DNA of 64,000 nucleotides. Source: Bacteroidota bacterium (lineage in GTDB: Bacteria; Bacteroidota; Bacteroidia; Chitinophagales; Chitinophagaceae). Location of the stretch: positions 186,001 through 250,000 of the forward strand of contig JAEZGS010000017.1 of NCBI GenBank assembly GCA_023437225.1, given 5' to 3'. A program made the position numbers and the translations under genes. Positions 41,911 through 49,999 of the stretch are shown in pieces. The notes under the pieces are model-generated. The model was not told the origin of the DNA, made no database searches, and saw nothing but the letters and a program-made list of their open reading frames with translations. The first letter of the stretch is position 1, and every line of letters starts with the position of its first letter.

Positions 41911-42618
41911 TTATTTGTTGATTTGTTCGGGTATTTCTATTTGTGCGCGATCGTAATCTGAAGGAATGCCAATGTCGATAAAATACTTATCCTGGATGGA
42001 TGCGCCAATCAATTGGTCTTTACAATAGACTTCAAGATATTCTTTCTCAAAGGAAAATTTTTCAGCAAAACGGTGCTTCCTTAGTTTCTCCGCGTTGGCG
42101 GCATAAACGCCGCAATTTATGAGCCCTTCATCGTAGTGTCTCTTTTCAAAAAAAGATTGAACCATATTGTTCGTGTCAATCTGAACTGCGCCGTACCGGT
42201 CGAAATTTATCATCGGCTTCAAAGTCAACGTACATTCTGTTTGTAACTTTTGGTGATCCGCAAATAGTAGAGCCAGATCTGCATCGTAGAATGTATCTCC
42301 GTTCAATATCAACACGTCTGCGGCTTTCACTTTTTCAAGGCATAGCATGATTGCGCCTCCTGTTCCCAGAGGTTCCTTTTCAATTACAAAGTCAAGGGCA
42401 ACGCTGTTTATTCGCGACTGAAAATGATTTATAACAAAGTCGGCTTTGTACCCGAGCGAAAGTATGAAGCGTTCAATTCCTTTTTGCTCATATGCCTGGA
42501 TAAGGTATTCGAGGAAAGGCTTTCCTGCAACTGGCGCCATGCATTTAGGAAGATCGGGAACTGCTTCCCGGAGCCTGGTACCTAATCCCCCAGCTAAAAC
42601 AATTGCTTCACGGATCAT
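41911..42618 (-). CDS. hddC: D-glycero-alpha-D-manno-heptose 1-phosphate guanylyltransferase
   Basis: 235 residues, nucleotidyltransferase fold. The nucleotide-binding motif is EAIVLAGGLGTRLR near the N terminus, followed by PKCMAPVAGKPFLEYL; the metal Asp is in ILNGDTFYDADL. It makes GDP-heptose from heptose 1-phosphate and GTP, last step. The ATG was chosen at MIREAIVLAGG, which overlaps the gmhA stop by four bases (ATGA); a longer frame start is 12 codons upstream inside gmhA. The nucleotide (GTP rather than another) is inferred from the pathway context. Confidence 0.88.
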   Translation of the reverse strand: MIREAIVLAGGLGTRLREAVPDLPKCMAPVAGKPFLEYLIQAYEQKGIERFILSLGYKADFVINHFQSRINSVALDFVIEKEPLGTGGAIMLCLEKVKAADVLILNGDTFYDADLALLFADHQKLQTECTLTLKPMINFDRYGAVQIDTNNMVQSFFEKRHYDEGLINCGVYAANAEKLRKHRFAEKFSFEKEYLEVYCKDQLIGASIQDKYFIDIGIPSDYDRAQIEIPEQINK

Positions 42619-43196
42619 GGGGTTTGAAAGTATTGTTCTTCCACAAGCTGGCATATGATGTGACCGAGCATGATGTGTGATTCCTGGATACGAGGAGTGT
42701 CTTTACTCGGAACGTTTATGAGATGGTCGCTCAGATCGCGCATCTTACCGCCGGTTTCGCCCGTGAAGCCAACGGTTACAATACCTTTTTCACGCGCTTT
42801 CTCAAACGCCTTAATAATGTTTCCGGAATTTCCTGAAGTGGAAAGTCCAACAAGAAAATCTCCTTTGTTTCCTATGCCGTTGATCAAACGTGCGTACACA
42901 ACATCATAGCTGTAATCGTTAGCCACAGCAGTCATGTATGACGTATTGCAGTGCAGTGCTTCTGCTGGCAGCGCATCACGATCGATATAAAATCTTCCTG
43001 AGAATTCTGCAGCCAGATGTTGTGCATCTGCCGCACTGCCGCCATTGCCGCAGAAATATATTCGGTTGCCGTTTTTCAAAGCCTCGACCATCTGCTTTGC
43101 AATTGCCTGAGTTGTATTCAGCAATTCTTCATCGCGGAGGATCGCGGATTTTACGTCTATTGACGATTGGATAATTTCCCTGACCTTATTCGACAT
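42615..43196 (-). CDS. gmhA: phosphoheptose isomerase
   Basis: 193 residues, SIS-domain protein with GNGGSAADAQHLAAEFSGRF, the GmhA signature including the metal-binding His. Also LVGLSTSGNSGNIIKAFE and QESHIMLGHIICQLVE. Converts sedoheptulose 7-phosphate to D-glycero-D-manno-heptose 7-phosphate, first step. Four-base overlap with hddC and a 23-base gap to hddA indicate one operon. Confidence 0.94.
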   Translation of the reverse strand: MSNKVREIIQSSIDVKSAILRDEELLNTTQAIAKQMVEALKNGNRIYFCGNGGSAADAQHLAAEFSGRFYIDRDALPAEALHCNTSYMTAVANDYSYDVVYARLINGIGNKGDFLVGLSTSGNSGNIIKAFEKAREKGIVTVGFTGETGGKMRDLSDHLINVPSKDTPRIQESHIMLGHIICQLVEEQYFQTP

Positions 43197-43219
43197 ATGC
43201 TTTGTATTAAACTATCGTA

Positions 43220-44242
43220 TTAAATGCTCCAGCTGGTGAGTCCATGATCAACAAACTGGTAATTTCTGCTCACACCACCAAAAGAAGACAATGCTTCTTT
43301 TACCTGGTATTTTGTGTTCTCGGGGCAATAGAATATCATGAAGCCGCCGCCACCGGCACCGGAGATCTTTCCTCCTGTGGCTCCTGCCTTACGAGCTGTT
43401 GAATAGATATCTTCCATTAAGCTGTTGGATATCCCTTCTGCCATTTTGCGTTTTTGTTGAAAGCCGAAATCAAGTATCTCACCGATCTCATGAATCCTTC
43501 CTTTCAGCAAAGCTTCCTTCATCATTTGGGCCTGTTGCTTTAGCTGATGCATCGCTTCAATGGAACTTCCCTGTTTATTCACTACGTTCTGACTTTGCTT
43601 CTCGATGATTTTGGCTGATTCCCGACTTGTTGCAGTATAATACAACAGCAAATTGTTTTCAAGTTCAAACAGGTATTGCTGTCGTATCCGAAGTGGATTT
43701 ACAATTACTTTGTCATCCGACATGAATTCCATGAAATTCACACCGCCGAAAGTTGCAGCATATTGATCCTGTCTGCCACCAGCCATCTTCAATTTCTTTC
43801 TTTCGATCTCGTATGCCATATGAGCGATGTCGTATTCTCCTAATGGTAATTTATGCATTTCTGCAAAAGCACCGATTATAGCTACAACAAGGGTGGAAGA
43901 GGTTCCCAGCCCGGAGCCTGCTGGCGCATCTACAAATGTTGACAACCGAAACCCGTTTGCCGGCAGATTATATAGCTCTTGTAGGTGGTTGAAAACGCCT
44001 TTCAACAAATCAAGTTTACCATTGACGGGCAGCATAGAAGACCATTCGAATGACTCTGTCTCATTTCTGTCAACAGCATGCAAATGAATTTTATAATCGT
44101 CGATTGGTTGAATGTTGGCGTAAGCGTAGAGAGATACGGTTGCATTAAGGATTGCACCGCCGTACAGGTCGCAATAAGGGCTTACATCAGTACCCCCGCC
44201 GGCGAGCCCGATTCTCAGGGGAGCTTTGCTTCTATGGATCAT
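43220..44242 (-). CDS. hddA: D-glycero-alpha-D-manno-heptose 7-phosphate kinase
   Basis: 340 residues, GHMP kinase. Substrate motif RIGLAGGGTDVSPYCDLYGG at the N terminus, phosphate-binding loop PAGSGLGTSSTLVVAIIGAF, C-terminal motif GATGGKISGAGGGGFMIFY. Adds a phosphate at C1 of heptose 7-phosphate, second step. The order and four-base overlap with the upstream glycosyltransferase (44239-44242) indicate a single transcript. The alpha-1 configuration, and so the GDP route rather than the ADP-heptose route, follows from its pairing with hddC and the absence of hldE. Confidence 0.92.
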   Translation of the reverse strand: MIHRSKAPLRIGLAGGGTDVSPYCDLYGGAILNATVSLYAYANIQPIDDYKIHLHAVDRNETESFEWSSMLPVNGKLDLLKGVFNHLQELYNLPANGFRLSTFVDAPAGSGLGTSSTLVVAIIGAFAEMHKLPLGEYDIAHMAYEIERKKLKMAGGRQDQYAATFGGVNFMEFMSDDKVIVNPLRIRQQYLFELENNLLLYYTATSRESAKIIEKQSQNVVNKQGSSIEAMHQLKQQAQMMKEALLKGRIHEIGEILDFGFQQKRKMAEGISNSLMEDIYSTARKAGATGGKISGAGGGGFMIFYCPENTKYQVKEALSSFGGVSRNYQFVDHGLTSWSI

Positions 44243-45393
44243 CTTACTCTATTGGTTTTCCATGCAACGTCAAAGAGTGCTTCGGTTAGTTTACTCCAGG
44301 AATATTGCTGTTTTTCGCTGCGAAGATGCGCAATAAAAAAGTCCTGACCTAATTCGTAGAACCGCTGAATAGCCTCTGCAAGTGACGCAGGATCAGGTTC
44401 CGCAACAATACCGACTTTCAAATGCGGAACGAGGGCAGGAAGCCCTCCTACGTTGGTAACGATCATTGGTCGTTCAAAATGGTAGGCCAGGGGAGTGACC
44501 CCTGATTGAGTGGCGTTTCGGTAAGGTTGCAGCACAACATCGGCAGCGCATAAGTAATATTTTACATCTTCGTCCGGTATGAAGTGGGTATGTAATATAA
44601 CATCATCTTTTATTCCCAGATGGGTGATAAGATCATGATATGTTTGAGCGTCTTCATAAAATTCACCTGCTACCAACAATTTGGGCATGGGTTGGTTCTT
44701 CTCCGATAGATCATCTTTGAGTTTTGCAAGCGCCTCGAACAGGATGTCAAGTCCCTTATATTTTCGAATGAAACCAAAAAAAAGTATGATTCGATCGGTT
44801 GAAGGAAGTGCAAGCTTTATCCTTGCGTCTTTCATTGATATCGCTTCACCAAAATTATCGTAGAGCGGGTGCAATACCTGTTGTGCCGGCTTTTCGCTGA
44901 ACCTGCGCAGGTCGTTCATCACTTTGTCGCTCATTGTTACAAATCCGTCGCATGCTCCTAAAAAATACCTGGTGAATTGCGTATCGCCGGGACGCTTTTC
45001 GTGTGGAATCACATTGTCAGTTATTGCAACTATCCGGGTATGTTTATTCATTCGTACCCGTCGCAAGATCGTTCCTAGTGCCGGTCCCATAAAAGGCAGC
45101 CAATAACGAACCACGATAAGATCGGGCCTGGCCCTGCGTAATTCATTGCCAACTCTGATCCAGTTAAATGGATTTATGGAATTAATGATGGTTCGGATTT
45201 TTATTCCCAGCGGAGCAGGTCCTTTTGAGAATTGAGAGGTACCTGGAAACAGGAATGAGGGATATTGCAACGAAAAGGAATAGATCGTGCAATCATGTCC
45301 CTGGTCCGAAAACTCTTTGGCGAGGCGTTGGTTGAAAGTAGCAAGCCCACCGCGTAAGGGATGGGCTGGTCCGATTATCACAATTTTTTTCAT
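44239..45393 (-). CDS. glycosyltransferase family 4-type protein of the heptose operon
   Basis: 384 residues, GT-B fold. N-terminal VIIGPAHPLRGGLATFNQRL is the usual Gly-rich start; the C-terminal part has IILFFGFIRKYKGLDILFEAL, KLLVAGEFYEDAQTYHDL, HTHFIPDEDVKYYLCAADVV, and LQPYRNATQSGVTPLAYHFERP. It is four bases overlapped with both neighbours. It may transfer the heptose made by this operon, or another sugar, to a lipid-linked acceptor; this is inference from context. Confidence 0.85.
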   Translation of the reverse strand: MKKIVIIGPAHPLRGGLATFNQRLAKEFSDQGHDCTIYSFSLQYPSFLFPGTSQFSKGPAPLGIKIRTIINSINPFNWIRVGNELRRARPDLIVVRYWLPFMGPALGTILRRVRMNKHTRIVAITDNVIPHEKRPGDTQFTRYFLGACDGFVTMSDKVMNDLRRFSEKPAQQVLHPLYDNFGEAISMKDARIKLALPSTDRIILFFGFIRKYKGLDILFEALAKLKDDLSEKNQPMPKLLVAGEFYEDAQTYHDLITHLGIKDDVILHTHFIPDEDVKYYLCAADVVLQPYRNATQSGVTPLAYHFERPMIVTNVGGLPALVPHLKVGIVAEPDPASLAEAIQRFYELGQDFFIAHLRSEKQQYSWSKLTEALFDVAWKTNRVR

Positions 45394-46346
45394 CTCAACT
45401 CGGCCTGTTGCAAGCCGATCTTTTTTTCGATATGATAATGATTACGCGTAGGCGAATTTCTTGTTATCAACTCTGCAAGAAATCCGGTGACAAAAAGTTG
45501 CGTTCCCATAATCATTGCAAGGATAGCAAAGAAGAATAGAGGTCGTTGCGTTAAACCTGTAATGTCGAAAACAAATTTCGAGATCGTCAGATACAGGAAA
45601 ATGGTGAAGCCTATCACGAAAAACAAGGTTCCCCAAAGGCCGAAAAAGTGCATAGGGCGTTTTCCGAACTTGCCCACGAACATAATGGATGCGAGATCCA
45701 GAAAACCGTTAATAAAACGTTCGAGCCCAAACTTCGACTGGCCATATTTCCTGGCCTGATGTACAACCACTTTTTCGCCAATCTTCCTAAAGCCAGCCCA
45801 CTTAGCGATCAACGGTATGTACCGATGCATTTCACCGTAAACTTCAATATTTTTTACAACCTTACTACGATAAGCTTTAAGTCCACAATTGAAGTCATGC
45901 AGGTAAATTCCCGAGGCTTTCGTGGTTACCCAGTTAAAAAATTTTGAGGGAAGCGTTTTGCTAATCGGATCGTGCCGCGTTTTTTTCCAGCCGCTGACAA
46001 GGTCAAAGCGTTCGTCCAGGATCATTGACATTAGTCCGGGGATTTCATCAGGACTGTCCTGCAAATCAGCATCCATGGTGATAACCACTTTGCCTGAAGT
46101 TTCTTTGAAGCCTTCATTTAATGCGGCTGATTTACCGTAGTTTCTTTGAAAGCGAATACCCTTGATCTGTGGATTGGCATTTGCGAGTTGCTCTACGACT
46201 TCCCACGAATTGTCTGTGCTGCCATCGTCGACAAGAATAACTTCATACGAAATATCGTTCTCGAGAGCAACACGATGTATCCATGCAGTTAATTCCGGCA
46301 GGGATTCTTCTTCATTATATAAAGGAACTACTACGGATAAGTCCAT
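45390..46346 (-). CDS. membrane-anchored family 2 glycosyltransferase (ArnC/GtrB/DPM1-like)
   Basis: 318 residues. Catalytic domain 1-225 with SVVVPLYNEEESLPEL, EVILVDDGSTDNSWEV, TMDADLQDSPDEIP (DxD-type metal site). Two hydrophobic helices follow (about 235-262 and 265-300), as in polyprenyl-phosphate sugar transferases. It probably moves a sugar from a nucleotide to undecaprenyl phosphate. The ATG was chosen at MDLSVVVPLYNEE, one base after the DUF4199 stop; the open frame goes 20 codons further up into that gene. Confidence 0.9.
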   Translation of the reverse strand: MDLSVVVPLYNEEESLPELTAWIHRVALENDISYEVILVDDGSTDNSWEVVEQLANANPQIKGIRFQRNYGKSAALNEGFKETSGKVVITMDADLQDSPDEIPGLMSMILDERFDLVSGWKKTRHDPISKTLPSKFFNWVTTKASGIYLHDFNCGLKAYRSKVVKNIEVYGEMHRYIPLIAKWAGFRKIGEKVVVHQARKYGQSKFGLERFINGFLDLASIMFVGKFGKRPMHFFGLWGTLFFVIGFTIFLYLTISKFVFDITGLTQRPLFFFAILAMIMGTQLFVTGFLAELITRNSPTRNHYHIEKKIGLQQAELR

Positions 46347-46347
46347 C

Positions 46348-46893
46348 CTAGCTTTGATTGAATGAATTGTCAAATTCAGGTTTGTTACGTTTAACGATCG
46401 CTGCAATGATCAATGAAACAATAAAGAAAACTATACACCATATACCATATCCAAGCATTGCATTCTTCAACGAATGAGGATTGTCTTGCATGGCAACATT
46501 CAGTTGTTTATCGATCTGTTCGTCAGAAGCGCCAAAACGCTTCATCATTTGCTCCATTTTATCGTAGGTGGCCTGTGTAAGCGCATCACGAAAGCCAGTG
46601 TCGATGTAATTCATCAGTATATAATTGAACAACACCTGCATGAGGAACGCGATGGCAAATACTGTGAACGTAATTTTCAAAGCATCTGCAAAAGGAAGGA
46701 ATCCTCCATTCGCCTTTCGCTTTTTTAATGGGGCAAGTACTGCAAAGACGATCACTATTACATACGACAGGTATGCAAATCCTCCAATGAAAAAGTCAAC
46801 CCCACCCAGGTAAAGCAATACGGTGAATACGATCAATGACAGGCCGGCAATAAGTCCGTATGATACGCCTGGATTCGAAGTTTGATTACTCAT
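46348..46893 (-). CDS. DUF4199 membrane protein
   Basis: 181 residues, four hydrophobic helices (about 12-30, 34-52, 70-92, 145-165), with an acidic/amphipathic helix region between helices 3 and 4 (QATYDKMEQMMKRFGASDEQIDKQL). The family occurs mainly in Bacteroidota, with no known function. Overlaps the upstream pseudo-dihydroorotase by four bases, so it belongs to the operon. A role in glycan transport or assembly is possible only by position. Confidence 0.85.
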   Translation of the reverse strand: MSNQTSNPGVSYGLIAGLSLIVFTVLLYLGGVDFFIGGFAYLSYVIVIVFAVLAPLKKRKANGGFLPFADALKITFTVFAIAFLMQVLFNYILMNYIDTGFRDALTQATYDKMEQMMKRFGASDEQIDKQLNVAMQDNPHSLKNAMLGYGIWCIVFFIVSLIIAAIVKRNKPEFDNSFNQS

Positions 46894-48167
46894 AGCTTTT
46901 GGTTTTGTTGAAGATAATGTTTGGTGCCGTTGATGATTCCCAAAATACTACCGGGCAGCTCCATACCAAAGTATGGACTGTTTCCCGAACGGGATCTGTT
47001 GGACTTTATATCGAACGATGTGCTAAGTTTTGAAGAGAAGATCGTTAATATTGCTGCCTGGTTGATGTTTATTGTTGGCTGCGGCAGGCCGAAAATCTTT
47101 CTTGGATTGATGCTCAGCAATTCGACCATGCGCGCGTCGGAGAGTTCAGGGATGGCTGCTTTTACTACGTGGAAGGTATTCTGCAATTGGATCATGCCAT
47201 TTTTGGAATACTCAAACTCCAGTACCTTACTATCATATTCGTGCGGCATATGATGTGATGCGATCACATCAATGGTTCCATCAAGCACCGCTTTCTGCAG
47301 TTCCTTCCTGGCATTGATCGATCTGAAAGGAGGATAAACTTTTAAGTTGGTATCGTACTGCATCAGGTCTTCTTCAGAAAACATCAGGTGATGAGGTGTA
47401 ACCGAACAGGTGACATCAAGACCCGCATCTTTCGCCCTTCTTATGTATTCAAGCGATTTAGGTGACGATATTCCTGTGAAATGTAATCTTGACTCTGCGT
47501 ATCGGACAAGCTTGATATCGCGCGCTACCATTAATTCTTCAGCAATAACAGGTTTGCCAGGCAAGCCAAGTTGCGTTGAAACAATTCCTTCATTCATTAC
47601 ACCCGAACTTCCCAGTGAGCGGTCATCCGCTATTTGAATGATTACGCCGTCGAACGATCGCACATACTGCAACGCTTTGAGCAGAATGCCTGATGACTGA
47701 ACCGGGTTGATGCCATCGGTAAAAGCGATCGCACCACTGGCATGCATATCGTACATTTCTGCAAGATCTTTTCCTTCACAACCTTTGGAGATCCCCCCCA
47801 GCGGGAAAATATTAACCGGCAAATTCGCGGAACGGCTTCTAATGTATTCAACCTGCGTTTTAGTGTCAACTGCAGGTTTGGTATTTGGAATGGTGAATAC
47901 GTCAGTATAACCACCGGCGGCAGCAGCTGCCGCGCCTGTTTCGAGAGTCTCTTTATATTCGTAACCCGGGTCGCCAAAGTTGCTGAAAACATCTACCCAC
48001 CCCGGCGAAACACTTAATGCCATTCCATTGACAATAGCGGCGCCTTCTTCCTGGATTGAGTCTTCCATTTCCACTATTACGCCATTTTCAATAAGAATGT
48101 CAAGCCTTTGATTGTTCAGAGGAGAGTTGGGATCGACGATCTGTGCCTGTTGAATGAGAAATTTCAT
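46890..48167 (-). CDS. pyrC: dihydroorotase-like amidohydrolase, probably catalytically inactive
   Basis: 425 residues with the full dihydroorotase fold: GWVDVFSNFGDPGYEYKETL, GGYTDVFTIPNTKPAVD, VTPHHLMFSEEDL. The family HxH metal pair (usual HVHLREPG) is replaced by FSNFGDPG (Phe61 and Asn63); the Arg of the motif is Gly65. The later metal His (usual HVST) is Gly in LHFTGISSP, and the usual TDHAPH has His for Asp in ASHHMPH. Only PHHL keeps its His. Hence it should not bind a normal two-metal site. In Pseudomonas, an inactive dihydroorotase homologue assembles with aspartate transcarbamylase; a similar structural role is plausible here. Annotated as dihydroorotase in many Bacteroidota. It heads the heptose operon. 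Confidence 0.85.
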   Translation of the reverse strand: MKFLIQQAQIVDPNSPLNNQRLDILIENGVIVEMEDSIQEEGAAIVNGMALSVSPGWVDVFSNFGDPGYEYKETLETGAAAAAAGGYTDVFTIPNTKPAVDTKTQVEYIRSRSANLPVNIFPLGGISKGCEGKDLAEMYDMHASGAIAFTDGINPVQSSGILLKALQYVRSFDGVIIQIADDRSLGSSGVMNEGIVSTQLGLPGKPVIAEELMVARDIKLVRYAESRLHFTGISSPKSLEYIRRAKDAGLDVTCSVTPHHLMFSEEDLMQYDTNLKVYPPFRSINARKELQKAVLDGTIDVIASHHMPHEYDSKVLEFEYSKNGMIQLQNTFHVVKAAIPELSDARMVELLSINPRKIFGLPQPTININQAAILTIFSSKLSTSFDIKSNRSRSGNSPYFGMELPGSILGIINGTKHYLQQNQKL

Positions 48168-48182
48168 CTAAAAAAAGTTGAG

Positions 48183-48190
48183 CGAAGATA
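48183..48190 (-). promoter_or_regulatory. near-match -7 box of the pyrC-heptose operon
   Basis: Minus-strand TATCTTCG, one mismatch from TAnnTTTG, 15 bases before the dihydroorotase-like start. The only candidate for the long operon seen. Confidence 0.35.
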
Positions 48191-48258
48191 ACAGATGTTC
48201 ACCTTTCTATCAATTCAAAAAAAACCTTACTCTTGCATTTCATACCCTAAACCTAAAC

Positions 48259-49503
48259 ATGAAATTAGTAAAAGCCCTGATGCTCCTGGTAGCATCGTTT
48301 GCAACCCTGCTTTCGGTTGCACAGAAAAAATCGACTCCCGGTTATTATGTATCCTTAAGTAACGACACAGTTAAAGGCGTGTTTCCCGCATACAGCGAAT
48401 GGACAAAAAGCCCTTCCAATGTAGAGTTTCAGCCGTTGAACGGTAATTCTTTAACGCTGACGAGCAGTAATTGTGAGCGTTTTGTTGTAGAAGGATTCGA
48501 TGAGTATGTCGCATACAATGGCAACAGACTTACGAATCCAATTGACGATTACGAATTGATCAATAGCAAAGGGGTTGGAGTTGGTGAAGACCGCCATCAG
48601 GAAATACATTCATTTCTCCGCCTGCTTTCAAAAGGTCCGTCACATGAGTTGTATGCGTTCACTGATGATGAACGTGTAAACTTTTATGTTAGAAAGGGCA
48701 ACAGTGAAATATGGGAGCTTCGATATAAAAAATACTATGATATGGATCGGGTTCATGAAATTGCTGATTATCGCCAGCAATTAAGCAACCTGTTTACAGA
48801 ACAGATCGATAAACGCAGGCTTTCTGGTTCTGTACAATCCATGAGGTATTCAGATGATGCATTGATTCGTTTTTTCACAAAGCTTGACCCTGTGGAAAGG
48901 GATGCACCTGTTGTGAAGAAACGGGCAAGCTGGATTGTTGGCGCTGGTGTTTCAGTTAATAGTGTCCGCCTAAGGTCAAAGGAATCGATGGGTTCCATAG
49001 CTACAAGCTACAAATCGAAGATTTCTCCACTTGTGTCTGTTGCTTATATGGTTCCACTTGGACGAAACTTTGATCGTTGGTTCCTGATGCCGCAATTAAA
49101 ACTTTTTCAATATGAGGCCAGTGGTGAATTCACTAACGCAACTTCAGTGAAAAATACGACGTTCAGGTCCGATCTTGTAATGGGTGTTGATTTAAATCTT
49201 GGAGTGCATGTGTTAAACATGGAGAACTTCAAAGTGCACGTTGCGGCGGGAGCAGGATTGCTTGTTTTAAACAATAATAAGCAACACGACGTGAGGACAT
49301 ACATTTATGGTGAAGTAAAGAATGAAGAGTTTCAAATGGCAGCGAACACCTTTGCCTATAATTTTTCTGTGGGTGCTACGATCACTAAGCGATTTATGCT
49401 GATGGCTGCATACCAGGGACCAACACCTGTTGCCGAATTTACCGGCTACCGGCCACAACTTTCTGCCATGCAGGTAACGGCTGCATATAAGTTGAAATAT
49501 TGA
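48259..49503 (+). CDS. outer-membrane beta-barrel protein, secreted N-domain
   Basis: 414 residues with signal peptide MKLVKALMLLVASFATLLSVAQ. The first half (about 25-210) is a beta/alpha domain (GYYVSLSNDTVKGVFPAYSEW, then HSFLRLLSKGPSHELYAFTDD); the second half (about 225-414) is a small barrel with paired amphipathic strands such as RASWIVGAGVSVNSVRL and FKVHVAAGAGLLVLN, ending in the aromatic AAYKLKY. The family was not recognised by name; the fold fits PorT-like OMPs. The start was chosen at the signal-peptide ATG, 27 codons inside the longest frame. Confidence 0.7.
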   Translation: MKLVKALMLLVASFATLLSVAQKKSTPGYYVSLSNDTVKGVFPAYSEWTKSPSNVEFQPLNGNSLTLTSSNCERFVVEGFDEYVAYNGNRLTNPIDDYELINSKGVGVGEDRHQEIHSFLRLLSKGPSHELYAFTDDERVNFYVRKGNSEIWELRYKKYYDMDRVHEIADYRQQLSNLFTEQIDKRRLSGSVQSMRYSDDALIRFFTKLDPVERDAPVVKKRASWIVGAGVSVNSVRLRSKESMGSIATSYKSKISPLVSVAYMVPLGRNFDRWFLMPQLKLFQYEASGEFTNATSVKNTTFRSDLVMGVDLNLGVHVLNMENFKVHVAAGAGLLVLNNNKQHDVRTYIYGEVKNEEFQMAANTFAYNFSVGATITKRFMLMAAYQGPTPVAEFTGYRPQLSAMQVTAAYKLKY

Positions 49504-49542
49504 TGCTAATGGAAGTGAGCAGATCACCTGCATGTATAATAC

Positions 49543-49593
49543 AAAAAGGATGAAGAAGATTGATATTTGAAACAATCATACTTCATCCTTTTT
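49543..49593. terminator. bidirectional terminator between the OM gene and tRNA-Pro
   Basis: AAAAAGGATGAAG / CTTCATCCTTTTT, 13-bp stem. The 25-base loop contains a smaller GATTG / CAATC stem. T-rich ends in both directions, serving the plus-strand OM gene and the minus-strand tRNA. Confidence 0.85.
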
Positions 49594-49596
49594 TTG

Positions 49597-49670
49597 TCGG
49601 GTGGACTGGATTCGAACCAGCGACCCCTTGCACCCCATACAAGTGCGCTACCGGGCTGCGCCACCACCCG
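49597..49670 (-). tRNA. tRNA-Pro (anticodon GGG)
   Basis: 74 bases including the discriminator A. Acceptor stem CGGGTGG / CCACCCG, D-arm GGCGCAGCCCGGTAGCGC, anticodon arm CTTGT-ATGGGGT-GCAAG with anticodon GGG, T-arm with GGTTCGAATCC. The CCA end is not encoded. Reads proline codons CCC and CCU. Confidence 0.95.
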
Positions 49671-49817
49671 AAACTGTGCACTCAATGCACTGTCAAAACG
49701 AGGACGCAAATCTAGGAAAAATAGTTATGCAATTTGTAGAAAGATGAAAATACATGACGCTACTTCTCAAGGAAGACACGTCATAATATTTTGTGTAAAA
49801 TAAAGGGAATAAGAATG

Positions 49818-49891
49818 TCGGGATGACTGGATTCGAACCAGCGGCCTCTTCGTCCCGAACGAAGCGCGCTACCGGGCTGCGCTACATCCCG
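49818..49891 (-). tRNA. tRNA-Pro (anticodon CGG)
   Basis: 74 bases with discriminator A. Acceptor stem CGGGATG / CATCCCG, anticodon arm CTTCG-TTCGGGA-CGAAG with anticodon CGG, T-arm with GGTTCGAATCC. CCA is not encoded. Reads CCG. It is upstream of tRNA-Pro(GGG) on the same strand; 147 bases separate the two, so co-transcription is possible. The 49892-49999 gap holds nothing else recognised. Confidence 0.95.
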
Positions 49892-49999
49892 AATGACATA
49901 CAAATGTACTTACAGTTTTGATTGTAACTACCGTTTGAAATAAATTTCATTGCGTGCTGTAACCGCGGGTTATTAATGTGAGTCATAACGCGAAAAAAT

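Noticed and set aside
49524..49709. Open frames across the tRNA-Pro gene
   Set aside because: They read through a tRNA and a terminator; a protein here is not credible.
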